Assembly (NCBI RefSeq): GCF_041200145.1
Contig: NZ_CP165734.1
Location: 4,154,001-4,218,000, forward strand
Origin: Bradyrhizobium sp. LLZ17
GTDB lineage: Bacteria > Pseudomonadota > Alphaproteobacteria > Rhizobiales > Xanthobacteraceae
Direction of reading: 5' to 3'
DNA length: 64,000 nucleotides
A program made the translations under genes and the position numbers. Within the stretch, counting starts at the first letter, position 1; each line of letters begins with the position of its first letter. Shown here piece by piece: positions 1 through 9,464 of this stretch. The notes below the pieces were generated by a model, which saw only the letters and a program-made list of their open reading frames with translations, was not told the DNA's origin and did not search any database.

Positions 1-35
1 GTGGCCTTGGCTAGCCACTCCGTTGCAGTGCGAGC

Positions 36-932
36 TCAGCCCGTGGCCGCCAGCTGCTTCTCGATGATGCTCGCGACCCGCACCGGGGTTTCCAGCATGG
101 AATAATGGCCGGCATCCTCGATGGTCTCGAACGTCACGCGCGGATAGGCCAGCGCAAAGGCATTCCGCAAAGGCTCGCCGCGATAGAACGGGATATCCAG
201 TGCGCCGGTCACGACGTGCAACGGCGCGGCCAGCGCATGTGAATCGCCGGTGATGGCGGAGGTCGTGAACATCGTCAGGTAGCCGCGCATGGCCTCGACC
301 GTGCCGGCTCCGCGGGCGATGGCGAGCTTGCGGTGCAGCCAGCCCGCGCCGTAACGATTCGACGTGCGGGCTGAGATCGCGCGGGCGGCGGCCTCATCCT
401 GGTCGATGACGGCATTGAGCGCCTTCAGCGCGGCCTCGTCGGCGCGGAAGCCGGTGGGCGGCACCGGCGAGAACAGGGTCACGCTCTGGATCCGGCTTGG
501 TGCCTCAAGCGCAATCTTCTGCGCCACCAATCCTGACATTGAATGGCCGATGAGATGGAATTGGCTGATGGCGAGCTCATCGGCGGTGCGCATCACGTCC
601 GCGACCGCTTCCTCCAGCGTGTAACCGCCGCTCACGCCGCGCGACCAGCCGTACCCTCGCAAATCCATGAACACGAAGGTGTGGCGGGCGGGATCGAGAT
701 AGGGCAGCACCTGCTCCCAGTTGACGTGGTCGCCGAGCCATTCATGCAGCACTACGCAGACCGCCGGTCCGTTGCCGACGCGACAGCGCCCGAGTTGGCC
801 GCCCGTCGCCAGTTGCGGCGCGGACCAGGGCGATGTCGACGGCGGCGCGGTCGCGGCTGTGCCTTGCGCCAGCGCGGGCGCGGCGGCGATGGCAGTCAGT
901 CCCAGGCCTTTCAGAACATCACGGCGTTGCAT
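36..932 (-). CDS. alpha/beta-fold hydrolase with Tat-like signal
   Basis: Encodes about 298 residues. The N-terminus has a twin-arginine-like signal (RRDVLKG followed by a hydrophobic stretch ending in APALA), so the enzyme is probably exported. The body is an alpha/beta hydrolase: nucleophile elbow GHSMSG with Ser near residue 131, an Asp in GALDIPF near 248, and a His in DAGHYS near 276. I start at the ATG at 932 because GGGAGGA lies just upstream and the signal begins there; a longer frame to 1025 has no such support. The substrate cannot be read from the sequence. It faces a LysR regulator across about 160 bases, which may control it. Confidence 0.85.
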   Translation of the reverse strand: MQRRDVLKGLGLTAIAAAPALAQGTAATAPPSTSPWSAPQLATGGQLGRCRVGNGPAVCVVLHEWLGDHVNWEQVLPYLDPARHTFVFMDLRGYGWSRGVSGGYTLEEAVADVMRTADELAISQFHLIGHSMSGLVAQKIALEAPSRIQSVTLFSPVPPTGFRADEAALKALNAVIDQDEAAARAISARTSNRYGAGWLHRKLAIARGAGTVEAMRGYLTMFTTSAITGDSHALAAPLHVVTGALDIPFYRGEPLRNAFALAYPRVTFETIEDAGHYSMLETPVRVASIIEKQLAATG

Positions 933-1093
933 GTGCTTCCTCCCACGCGACCAGTCGCGACCGGTGCGCATGCCTGATAGCGCGCGCCCCCGCACGGGAA
1001 AAATTGATTTTTGCAATGGCTTCATTGATAAATCTCATTCTGACCGCCCGTCCCGCCGGAGTCCTATCCGGCAGCGTGGTCCGGAGTTTTCCC

Positions 1094-1948
1094 ATGCCGA
1101 CGACCCTCGATATCGACACGCTCCGGTCGCTGCTCGCCATCGTCGAGCTGAAGAGTTTTTCGCGCGCAGCAAAGCAATTGGGGCGGTCGCAATCCGCCAT
1201 CAGCCTTCAGATCGCCCGGCTCGAAGCCGTGGTCGGCCATTCCCTGCTGGAGCGGGCGCGCGGCCGGGTGCTCGGCCCAACCGTAAAGGGGACGGAGCTG
1301 GTTGCGCATGCGCGAGAGATCGTCGCGCTGAACGAGCGCGCCGTCTACGCGATGCGCCGGCCGAACCCGGATGAGCAGATCAGGCTTGGCATGCCTGCAG
1401 ATTTTCTCGAACGTGACTTCGCGTCGGCCTTCGGCGAAATCCGCTCGCGCTTTCCCGAGGCACGGCTATCCGTGCGCACGGGCCTGTCGGCGCGGCTCGC
1501 GGACGATGTCGGTCTCGGCCGGCTCGATCTCGCCTTCTACAAGCGGGCCCCGTCAAACGCTGCCGAGGCCGCCATTGCGTTCGAGCCAATGGCCTGGTTC
1601 GGCAAGGCGGCTCGATCCGACGATGCCGTTCCGCTGGTGGCGTTCGCCGACGGCTGCGCCTATCGCGACGAAGCACTGCGCAGCCTGCGCCTCGGTCGGC
1701 GCGAATGGTCCATCGCCTGCGAGGCGCGCAGCCTTTCCGCGCTGGCTGGTGCCGTCGAGGCCGGCCTCGGCTACACGGCTTTGCCGCTCAAGCTGGGCAT
1801 GCGCAAATCACTGCGGCACGCGGACGATCTAGCGGACCTGCCGCAGCTCAATGCCGTCGAGCTCGCCCTTGGCATCACCCCCGGTCGCGACCTGCCTTTC
1901 GCCCGCGCAATCGGCAGCATCATCGCTGAGCGCTGCGCGCTCGCGTGA
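1094..1948 (+). CDS. LysR-family transcriptional regulator
   Basis: 284 residues. Residues 1-60 are a LysR winged helix-turn-helix (TLRSLLAIVELKSFSRAAKQ, then SQSAISLQI), followed by a shorter than usual substrate-binding half. The ATG at 1094 places the HTH at the normal distance from the N-terminus, although the frame is open upstream to 833. It is divergent from the exported alpha/beta hydrolase, the usual arrangement for a LysR target. Its 3' end overlaps the end of the convergent PepSY gene by about 120 bases. The effector is unknown. Confidence 0.88.
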   Translation: MPTTLDIDTLRSLLAIVELKSFSRAAKQLGRSQSAISLQIARLEAVVGHSLLERARGRVLGPTVKGTELVAHAREIVALNERAVYAMRRPNPDEQIRLGMPADFLERDFASAFGEIRSRFPEARLSVRTGLSARLADDVGLGRLDLAFYKRAPSNAAEAAIAFEPMAWFGKAARSDDAVPLVAFADGCAYRDEALRSLRLGRREWSIACEARSLSALAGAVEAGLGYTALPLKLGMRKSLRHADDLADLPQLNAVELALGITPGRDLPFARAIGSIIAERCALA

Positions 1949-3087
1949 TGGCCGCAGCTTGCGGCGCGACAGGTACAACAGCACACCGATGATCGCGAAC
2001 AGCGGCATCAGCGCGGCCGCCATCATGAACGCAAGCTTCCCGGGCCAGCCGAGGGCCGCGCCGCGGTGGATGTCGAGCACGCCGGCGATGGCTTTCTCGC
2101 CAAACGTTTTGTCGGCATAGCGCTCCGCGGACACCACCTGGCCGGTAACAGCATCGATGCGGAATTCGTCGCGCACGCTTTCGAGCGTCGAATCGTTCTG
2201 CCACCGCCGAACACGTATCAGTGTGCCCGGGCCGGCAGGCAGCGTCAGCAGGGCTCGCGCGAAATGGCTGCTCTCTTGGTGGAGGAGGGTTGACCACGCG
2301 CGATCGAATCCGATCGGCTGACCGGTGTCGCGGCCGCTGGCCGGGCGCGGCGCCTTGGGCTGCATCTTCGCTGCGGCCGGCTGCGGGCGCGACAGCAGCC
2401 AGACCACACCATCCTTGTACCAGTCGAACGAATACCACAGCCCGGTCAGCGTCATCATCAGGTAGATCGGCAGCACCCAGGTGCCGATCACGGCGTGCAG
2501 CGACCGGTGCAGACCACGCCCGCCGAGGCCCAGATTCGGCTTCAGCCACATTTTCACGCTGCCAGCGCGACGCGGCCAGCGTAGCACGAGGCCCGAGAGC
2601 AGCATGACGATCAGGCCGAGCGCGGCAACACCGGTGATCTGGCGGCCCCAGCCCTTGGCGTCTCCGGGATCAGCAGCCAGCGATGCAGCCTGCGGACGGT
2701 CGCAAAAAATTCTTCGCCGCGCGGCGCACCCAGCACGCGCGCGTCATAGGGATCGACATAGAGCGACGACGGCCGCGCGCCCTGCTCGTCGCGGGCGAAG
2801 CGGACATGCACGGCCGCGGATGGATCGCTCGAAAGCATCACAGAAGCAATTTTGCCAAGGTCGGGCACGGCCCTAAGACGCGCGGCCAATTCATCCGGCA
2901 GCAGCGCCGGCGTCGTTCGCGGCGCGACTTGCATGATCGCCGCGTTCAGATGCTCGACGATCTCGTCCTCAAAGCTCATGATCGCGCCGGTCAGCGCGAT
3001 CAAGGAGAGCAGCAGGGCGAGCGCGAGGCCCGCAATGGAATGGACCTGAAGCAGAGCCGCCTTGATCTTTCGCCTCAGCCTACTCAT
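1829..3087 (-). pseudogene. PepSY-associated membrane protein, frameshifted
   Basis: Inner-membrane protein of the PepSY/iron-regulated type. The 5' part begins with a cytoplasmic stretch and a first helix (HSIAGLALALLLSLIALTGA), then a periplasmic domain up to RRLHRWLLIP; the 3' part carries MLLSGLVLRWPR, HAVIGTWVLPIYLMMTLTGL and a last helix. The two parts lie in different frames and join at about 2661-2670, where one missing base would restore GDAKGWGRQITG. I choose the ATG at 3087; the frame also opens at 3135, right after the receptor stop. It follows the TonB receptor on the same strand, so it probably helps siderophore or ferric-iron handling at the inner membrane. Real decay or a sequence error are both possible. 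Confidence 0.75.
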
Positions 3088-3137
3088 CGAGTTCGATCTT
3101 CTTGATGAGCGCGGTGATTTGTACGGCATCCCCATCG

Positions 3138-5466
3138 TTAGAACTTCACCGTCGCCGACAGCGAGAAGCGCCGGGCATCGCCGATCGCGACGTTCAACGC
3201 GTTTCCGGTGGTGGACGTGTAGTAGACCTTGTCGAACAGGTTTTTGATGTTGAACTGATAGGTCACCGGCAGGTTGTCGATCTTCGTGTCGTAGGTCGCA
3301 AAGACGTCTGCGACGGTATAGCCCGGCATGAAGAATGTGTTGGCGGAGTCACCCGGCCGGTCGCCGACGTAATGCGCGCCTCCGCCAAGCCGCAGGCGAC
3401 CGGGCAGCACATCGCCGAAATCGTACACGAGATAGAGCGAAGCGGTGTTCATCGCTGCGTTCAGCAGCCTGGCATTGCCGACAACGGGATCGTTGCTCAG
3501 GCGTGCGTCGGTGTAACCATAGCTTCCGATCACGCTCCACTGGTCGGTCAGCCTGCCGGTCACGTCCAGTTCGACGCCGCGCGACCGGGCCGCCCCGGAC
3601 GTGCGCGCTGCCGACTTGCCATTGCCGAGATCGTCCAGCACAAGCACGTTCTTCTTCGCGATCTCGTAAACCGCGAAGGTGCCCGACAGCCGCTTGTTGA
3701 CGTCGAACTTCAGGCCGGTCTCCCACTGCGTTCCCTCCTCCGGCGCAATGGTGGAATCAACGACAAAGCCGCTGGTGAACGCGGCGATGGTCGAGGTCGG
3801 CTTCAGCGACTGCGTATAGCTCAAATAGTACGAGAGCTGATCGTTCAGCTTGACGATAACGCCGCCGAGCGGCAGCACCTTGTCGCCTGACAAATTGGTG
3901 TTCGTGACGAAGACAGGCCGACCTTTTCCCGCGAGCTGCTCGTATTCCATCCAGCGCACGCCTCCAACCACGGACAGCCAGTTGGTCAGATGAAACGTGT
4001 CCTGGGCAAAGAAGCCGCGGGTGCCGAGCTTGTCGGTTTGCTCGCTGTCGCTCGCCGAAATGGTCGTGCCCGGCACGACCAGTCCGTAGACCGGGTTGTA
4101 AAAATTAAAGCTCGCGGTCGCCTGGCGGATCAGATCGCGGCGATCGATCGTGCGATACAGCGCCTCGCCTCCGAACAGGATTTCGTTGCGGAAGCCGCCC
4201 ACCCAGACGTCGCCCTGCAGATAGGAGGTGCCGTAACTGGCGTTGCTCAGCGAATTGTGGGTGCCGTCGTTGCTGCGGGTCTCGATGCCGGTCGTGGTGT
4301 TGACGCCGGTGATGCGAAGCTGATTGGCGCTATAAGTCTCGGTGTTGAAGCTGTAGGCCGCCGTGACCTTCCAATTGTCGTCCAGCTTCTGCTCGACCGA
4401 GGCCTGCACCAGGTCGGAGGTGCCCCACATGTTGTTGAAGGGCTCGTCGAGCCGGCGCGTCGCCGGGATCGCCAGTGGAGCACCCTTGACGAACGCCGTG
4501 CCGCGGTCGAACGGGTAGATGAACTCGCGGTGCTCATAGGTGAGCTGAACCGCCGTGGTGTCGCCGTACCAGGCCAGCGACGGGTTCACCAGCATTTCCC
4601 TGTGGCGGCCGAAATTGCGCCAATAGTCCTCGCTGACGCCATAGCCGATAAAGCGATAGGCCAGACCACCCTCGCCGATCGGGCCGGTGATGTCGAGCGT
4701 ACCGTCGGCGCCGCTGCGGTTGTTCGCGAAGCTCGAGCCGAGCAGCGTGACCGAGCCGTGCTGGTAGAGTTCCGGACGCTTGCTGATGGTGTTGACGATA
4801 CCGCCGGGATCCATGATGCCGTAGAGCAGTGACGCCGGTCCTTTCAGCACCTCGACGCTCTCGACTGCGGCGTTCAGGCTGCGCCCCTGCACCAGCGGCA
4901 TGCCGTTGCGCATGACCGAGCCGTCGCGGTTGTCGCCGAAGCCGCGGCGGATCACGGCATCCTGGGTGCCCGCGAGCGTGTTGGTCTGAGTGATCCCGCT
5001 AATGTTGACCAGCGCATCGTCGATGTTGCGCGGTAACTGGTCCTTCAGGACCTGCGCGGGCACGACATTGACGGCCTGCGACTTGTCGAGCGGCGAGGCG
5101 CCCGAGCGTAGCGTGGTCGCGCTCGGCATCGCGCGGTAGCCGAGCTTTGCCGCAGCTTGCGCGGCCGCTTCAGCCGCCGCGCGTTCCGGATCGCGTCGGC
5201 GCGGCCGGGTTGCCTCCATTTAGGCTGCGCTGGCGTGCGGCCGTTTGCGCACGGCGTTGGGACTGTTCCGATGCGCGCGCCGGTTTCGGCCGCAGCGTCG
5301 GCGCATCCACATTCACCGGCGGCAGCGCGGTTTGCGCCTGCGCATTGGTACTGCCGGCGGGATATTGGGCGAGCAGCACGGCTGCGCCGATGAGAAGATG
5401 TGCGCGGCTCTTGCCGGCGCGATTTCGATGACCTCCGATACGAGGGCGATCCACAGAAGCACGCAC
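3138..5466 (-). pseudogene. TonB-dependent siderophore receptor, frameshifted near the N-terminus
   Basis: Outer-membrane receptor of the FhuA/FecA type. The plug domain is seen in the main frame (IDDALVNISGITQTN, IRRGFGDNRDG, VEVLKGPASLLYG), followed by a long 22-strand-type barrel ending in LSATVKF, with the usual terminal Phe. The signal peptide (HLLIGAAVLLAQYPAGSTNAQAQ) and the start of the mature protein (LPPVNVDAPTLR) are in another frame, read from a GTG at 5466. The two frames must join between about 5175 and 5219. The main frame alone (from 5219) lacks a signal peptide, so the protein would not be exported unless the shift is a sequence error. The PepSY gene lies downstream. Upstream is a tandem iron-control-like element. 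Confidence 0.85.
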
Positions 5467-5548
5467 TTTCGATTCACTTCCAAGTCAGGCACTGCATTGA
5501 AGCAGGGGCGTCTAGCAGCCGCTGTGAATGAAGAGAACCGTGCGCGGG

Positions 5549-5580
5549 GTTGAATCGGTCTAGTGTTGAATCGTTCTAAG
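5549..5580 (-). promoter_or_regulatory. tandem iron-control-element-like repeat
   Basis: Two adjacent 15-16 base copies of GTTGAATCGKTCTAR lie 16 bases apart, about 80 bases upstream of the receptor start. Read on the receptor strand, each resembles TTAGAA-N3-TTC, most clearly CTTAGAACGATTCAAC. As I recall, this is close to the iron-control element bound by Irr in rhizobia. The siderophore receptor downstream fits iron control. The match is by eye only. Confidence 0.45.
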
Positions 5581-5718
5581 CGCAATCCATCCTCAGCGAT
5601 CCGCTGCGACGCGACGGCTTGTCGCACGATCATCCTGGCTCGGAGGGCTTGCACAATCTCCATGCTGTGAATGCGGTCGCCGGTGTCTCCTTCTCACGTC
5701 TTTTTGTTAGATCGGCTG

Positions 5719-5756
5719 TGTAGACTATCTTTACAGTTTACCTTCGCACATATACT
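5719..5756 (+). promoter_or_regulatory. candidate MarR promoter
   Basis: TATACT at 5751-5756 would serve as a -10 box. An imperfect inverted repeat with TGTA and TACA ends lies at 5719-5735, overlapping a weak -35. Transcription would start close to the ATG at 5766, which has no Shine-Dalgarno sequence, so the message may be nearly leaderless. Autoregulation is typical of MarR proteins; here it is an inference. Confidence 0.3.
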
Positions 5757-5765
5757 CGATGCGGC

Positions 5766-6218
5766 ATGATCAATTCGTCAGGCCAACGCCCGTCCGCGCG
5801 CGCCGGTGCGCTCGCAGAAGACCTCCGTTCGCTGATCGGAAAGCTGAAGCGCCGGCTTCGCGAGCAGGCAGGCCCCAATGACCTGACGCCGTCCCAGGTG
5901 TCCGTGCTGCTGCGTCTGGAAAAGGACGGCCCGGCGACGGTGTCGAGCCTGGCGCGATCGGAAAGAATGCGTCCGCAATCCATGAGCACCGCGGTCGCCG
6001 TGCTTCAAGCGGCGGGCCTCGTCAGTGGCACGCCCGACCCGGAGGACGGCCGTCAAACCATTCTGTCGTTGACAAGGGCGTGTCGCGACTGGATCCGGAT
6101 CGGTCGCGCCGCGCGGCAGGATTGGCTCTCGCGCACCATTTCGACACGGCTCTCATCGCGGGAGCAGGACGAGCTGGCCGCGGCGCTCTCCTTGCTCAAG
6201 CGGCTTGCCGACGATTGA
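5766..6218 (+). CDS. MarR-family transcriptional regulator
   Basis: 150 residues, the normal size for a MarR dimer. The winged helix covers roughly residues 35-105 (LTPSQVSVLLRLEKDGPATV, then SLARSERMRPQSMSTAVAVL and the wing PDPEDGRQTIL). It heads a run of same-strand genes (hydrolase, small membrane protein, MFS exporter), a common pattern for MarR control of an efflux unit. It is separated by 53 bases from the hydrolase and could be co-transcribed with it. Confidence 0.9.
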   Translation: MINSSGQRPSARAGALAEDLRSLIGKLKRRLREQAGPNDLTPSQVSVLLRLEKDGPATVSSLARSERMRPQSMSTAVAVLQAAGLVSGTPDPEDGRQTILSLTRACRDWIRIGRAARQDWLSRTISTRLSSREQDELAAALSLLKRLADD

Positions 6219-6271
6219 CCCGGCCTCGCCGCATCCCTGGCGCGGAACATTCGGCCCAGAAGGACACAATC

Positions 6272-6841
6272 ATGGCTGTCACGACGCTCGACCCGGTCAC
6301 CGCCCTCATCGTCGTCGACCTGCAACGCGGCATCGTCGGCACACCTTCCGTCCATTCCATGGGCGACGTCGTGGGGCGCTGCTGCACCCTTGCCGCGGCG
6401 TTTCGGCGGCATCGCCTGCCGGTCGTGCTGGTCAACGTCGATGGCGGAGCGCCGGGCCGCACGGAGCGGCCGCGTGCTGGCGGTTCCTTCCCCGACGGGT
6501 GGACCGCTCTCATTCCGGAGCTTGATCAACAACCCGGCGATATCACCGTGACCAAGCGAACATGGGGCGCGTTCGCCAGCACCGACCTCGAGAGCGAGCT
6601 ACGATCACGTGGCGTCACGCAGGTCGTCATCGCCGGCGTCGCCACCGCCACCGGCGTCGAGTCCACCGCGCGCCAGGCCTATGAGGCTGGCTTCAATGTC
6701 ACCCTCGCCACCGATGCGATGACCGATCCGCGTCCCGAGGCTCACGATTACAGCATCGCAAACGTCTTTCCGCGGCTCGGCGAAAGCGGTTCGACGCAGG
6801 CGATCATCGAATTACTGGCAACGCGGAGTGCGCAGGCATGA
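6272..6841 (+). CDS. isochorismatase-family hydrolase lacking the usual cysteine
   Basis: 189 residues of the isochorismatase/cysteine-hydrolase fold. Asp of the first motif is in ALIVVDLQRGI; Lys is in VTKRTWGAF. The third motif reads GVATATGVESTARQA, with Gly where amidase members carry the nucleophile Cys. True isochorismatases such as EntB and PhzD also lack that Cys, so this could act on a vinyl ether rather than an amide; that is inference. The start is an ATG at 6272, with AAGGA about 10 bases upstream. Its end overlaps the next gene by four bases (ATGA), which implies coupled translation. Confidence 0.88.
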   Translation: MAVTTLDPVTALIVVDLQRGIVGTPSVHSMGDVVGRCCTLAAAFRRHRLPVVLVNVDGGAPGRTERPRAGGSFPDGWTALIPELDQQPGDITVTKRTWGAFASTDLESELRSRGVTQVVIAGVATATGVESTARQAYEAGFNVTLATDAMTDPRPEAHDYSIANVFPRLGESGSTQAIIELLATRSAQA

Positions 6842-7167
6842 ACTGGCTTGATCTGGTTTCCTATTTCTTTGGCGGCGCGTTTCTGGCGAACGCCATTCCG
6901 CATCTCGTCAGCGGCCTGAGAGGAGAGCCGTTCCAGAGCCCCTTCGCGCAACCGCGCGGTCAAGGGCTGTCTTCGTCGACCGTCAATGTGCTCTGGGGCT
7001 TCTTCAACATCATCGTCGGATATCTGCTCGTCTGCCGTGTCGGAGAGTTCGTCCTGAAGGAAACGCGCGACGTCGCCGCCCTCGGCCTCGGTGCCCTGCT
7101 CCTCAGCCTGTTTTGCGCGCGACATTTCGGCCGCTTCCACGGCGGCAACACGCCGACAGGTTCGTGA
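6838..7167 (+). CDS. small integral membrane protein
   Basis: 109 residues with about three membrane segments (YFFGGAFLANAIPHLVSGL, VLWGFFNIIVGYLLV, ALGLGALLLSLF). No family that I can name with certainty. It starts inside the stop of the hydrolase (ATGA) and ends inside the start of the MFS gene (GTGA), so the three are translated as a unit. It may help the exporter or the hydrolase at the membrane, but there is no direct evidence. Confidence 0.82.
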   Translation: MNWLDLVSYFFGGAFLANAIPHLVSGLRGEPFQSPFAQPRGQGLSSSTVNVLWGFFNIIVGYLLVCRVGEFVLKETRDVAALGLGALLLSLFCARHFGRFHGGNTPTGS

Positions 7168-8396
7168 GCGTGCCGGCGGCAGGCACGTTTCGCTCACTGC
7201 GGAACTTCAATTATCGGGTCTGGGCCGCGGGCGCGCTGGTGTCCAACACCGGAACCTGGATGCAGCGCTCCGCTCAGGATTGGCTTGTCCTCACCGAGCT
7301 CACACGGCACAACGCGTCGGCTGTCGGCACGGTGATGGCACTGCAGTTCGGTCCACAACTCCTGCTGATGCCGTGGACTGGTTTTGCGGCCGATCACTTC
7401 AACCAGCGACGACTTCTGATCGCGACGCAGGCCACGATGGGCGTACTGGCGCTGGTCCTTGGCCTTCTCACCGTCAGTGGGTTGGTGCAGCTCTGGCATG
7501 TCTACGTGTTTGCCTTCCTGTTCGGCTGTGCCGCGGCTTTCGACGCGCCAGTGCGCCAGACATTCGTTGCGGAGCTCGTCGGCGACGGCGACCTCTCCAA
7601 TGCCATCGCGCTGAACTCGACGTCCTTCAACGCCGCGCGGATGATCGGGCCCGCGATCGCAGGGGTCGTGATCGCTTCGATCGGCACCGGATGGGCGTTC
7701 CTGATCAACGCCGCATCGTTCATGGCGGTGCTCGGCTCGCTTTGTCTCCTGCGCAACTCGGAGCTTCGCCCGAACGCACGGGCTCACCGGGCCAAGGGCG
7801 GCATGACGGAGGGTTTTCGCTACGTGTGGTCGCGCGCCGATCTCAGGGCGATCATGATCATGCTGTTCCTGATCGGCACGTTTGGGCTGAACTTCCCGAT
7901 CTTCATCTCGACCATGGCGGTCACCGTCTTCCACACCGATGCGCGCGGCTTCGGCCTGCTGTCCTCGACGATGGCGGTCGGCACGATCTCGGGCGCATTG
8001 CTGGCCGCAGGGCGCACCCAGCCGCGGTTCGTCTCGCTGCTGCTCGGGGCTGCAACTTTTGGAGCCGGCTGCACGCTGGCCGCGGTAGCACCCAGCTACT
8101 GGCTGTTCGCGGGCGCGCTTGTCGTGATCGGCGTTGCCGCCCTGACGGTCACCAACACCTCGAACAGCCTGATGCAACTCTCCACCGAGCCGAGGATGAG
8201 GGGACGCGTGATGGCGCTGCGCCTCGGCGCCGCGCTTGGCGGCACGCCCATCGGCGCGCCGATTGTCGGATGGGTGGCGGACAATCTGGGCCCGCGCTGG
8301 GCGCTCGGTGTCGGCGCGGCTGCCGGTTTTGCGGCAGCACTCGTGGCGGTGGGCGCGATCTATGCGCGCGCCTCGAGCGATTGCCGCGACCGATAG
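7164..8396 (+). CDS. MFS transporter (EntS-like)
   Basis: 410 residues with twelve predicted membrane segments and the opening typical of the EntS/YfiS group of major facilitator exporters (FRSLRNFNYRVWAAGALVSN, then GTWMQRSAQDWLV). The cytoplasmic loop after helix 2 reads GFAADHFNQRRLL, an MFS signature. I start at the GTG at 7164, which overlaps the previous stop. EntS exports enterobactin; with a siderophore receptor nearby and an isochorismatase-like enzyme in the same unit, iron-chelator or aromatic export is plausible, but substrates vary widely in this family. Confidence 0.9.
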   Translation: MSVPAAGTFRSLRNFNYRVWAAGALVSNTGTWMQRSAQDWLVLTELTRHNASAVGTVMALQFGPQLLLMPWTGFAADHFNQRRLLIATQATMGVLALVLGLLTVSGLVQLWHVYVFAFLFGCAAAFDAPVRQTFVAELVGDGDLSNAIALNSTSFNAARMIGPAIAGVVIASIGTGWAFLINAASFMAVLGSLCLLRNSELRPNARAHRAKGGMTEGFRYVWSRADLRAIMIMLFLIGTFGLNFPIFISTMAVTVFHTDARGFGLLSSTMAVGTISGALLAAGRTQPRFVSLLLGAATFGAGCTLAAVAPSYWLFAGALVVIGVAALTVTNTSNSLMQLSTEPRMRGRVMALRLGAALGGTPIGAPIVGWVADNLGPRWALGVGAAAGFAAALVAVGAIYARASSDCRDR

Positions 8397-8402
8397 GCGG
8401 TC

Positions 8403-9287
8403 TTAAGCGATGGCAGGGCTGATTAGTTCGTCCAGCTTCGACTTGAGCACGGAGCCATCGGACAACGCCCGCAATGGCGGGCGTACGCGCAGCCAGCCTG
8501 CGTCGCCGGTCTGTGCGGCGAGAATGGCCTTGAGCGTCGCGAGGAAGGACGGGCTCTTGACCACGATGTCGACCGCGGCCTGCATGCGCGCTTCGACATC
8601 CCTGCCGTCGATCATCGCCTTGACCAGCTCCGGCGCGATGTTGGCCATGCCGCAGATCGTGCCGGCGCCGCCAGCGGCGATCGCGCGGGCGATGTCGGTT
8701 TCATTGCCGACGGTGATTGCGAGCTCGGGGCTAGCTGCGCGGAAGGCCTGGAACTGCTTGAAGTCGCCGCTGGAATCTTTCAGACCAGCAACCAGCTTGC
8801 CGTAGCGCTGGCGCAGGTTAGCTGCAACGGTTGTCGGGATCGCAACGCCCGAGATCTGGGGGATGTGATAGAGCACGGCGCGCAGACGATCATCGGCGAC
8901 GCGGTCGATGATCGCGGCGAAGGCATCCTCGATGCCGGCAGGCGTCACGTTGCGATCGAAGTAGGGCGGCAGAAACAGCACGTGGCGCAGGCCAAGCCCG
9001 AGCACCGCGCGGGTCAGGGCGATGCTGTCGCTGATGGCGGGAAAGCCGCCGCCAATGCCGATGCGCTCGGCCGGGACGCCCGCCTTGAGCAAAGCCTCAA
9101 CGGTCACGACGCGTTCTCCGACATTGAATGAGGCGCCTTCGCCGGTGGTGCCGAACAGCACGACGCCATCGATGCCCTTCCCGAACAGCTGCTTTGCGTG
9201 AGCGGCGAGCTTCACGGAATCCACGCTGCCGTTTGACGTCAGCGGCGTCGCCGACGCCACCCAGAACCCGCGAATTGCCTCGGTCAT
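8403..9287 (-). CDS. dihydrodipicolinate synthase/N-acetylneuraminate lyase family protein
   Basis: About 294 residues forming a class I aldolase TIM barrel. The Schiff-base Lys is in GLKDSSGDF and the catalytic Tyr in LYHIPQISG; GTTGEGASF is the family pyruvate-binding loop. It is not the housekeeping dapA by context. Its neighbour across the divergent gap is an FAD-linked hydroxyacid dehydrogenase with a GntR regulator, so it probably cleaves or forms a 2-oxo acid in a catabolic route. The ATG at 9287 has GGTGGT upstream; an alternative ATG lies at 9299. Confidence 0.88.
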   Translation of the reverse strand: MTEAIRGFWVASATPLTSNGSVDSVKLAAHAKQLFGKGIDGVVLFGTTGEGASFNVGERVVTVEALLKAGVPAERIGIGGGFPAISDSIALTRAVLGLGLRHVLFLPPYFDRNVTPAGIEDAFAAIIDRVADDRLRAVLYHIPQISGVAIPTTVAANLRQRYGKLVAGLKDSSGDFKQFQAFRAASPELAITVGNETDIARAIAAGGAGTICGMANIAPELVKAMIDGRDVEARMQAAVDIVVKSPSFLATLKAILAAQTGDAGWLRVRPPLRALSDGSVLKSKLDELISPAIA

Positions 9288-9379
9288 GACACCACCCATT
9301 GCTGCGGCTTCGGAATAAGCCCCTGATCCATAACAATCTTCAGGGCTTATCGAAGCCTTGTTTTTGCTTTACTTTTCAT

Positions 9380-9398
9380 CTTGTACCTTACATACAAG
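9380..9398. promoter_or_regulatory. inverted repeat, candidate GntR operator
   Basis: CTTGTA and TACAAG form perfect six-base arms around seven bases, in the 177-base gap between the divergent aldolase and FAD dehydrogenase genes. TTGTA/TACAA half-sites are common for FadR/FCD-type GntR regulators, and such a regulator is encoded two genes away. Binding has not been shown. Confidence 0.4.
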
Positions 9399-9464
9399 AA
9401 GGATGCAATTCCCAGCCGCGACGGCGCGCAACAGGCGCCCGGCCAGATCTGCAAGAGGTCTCAC

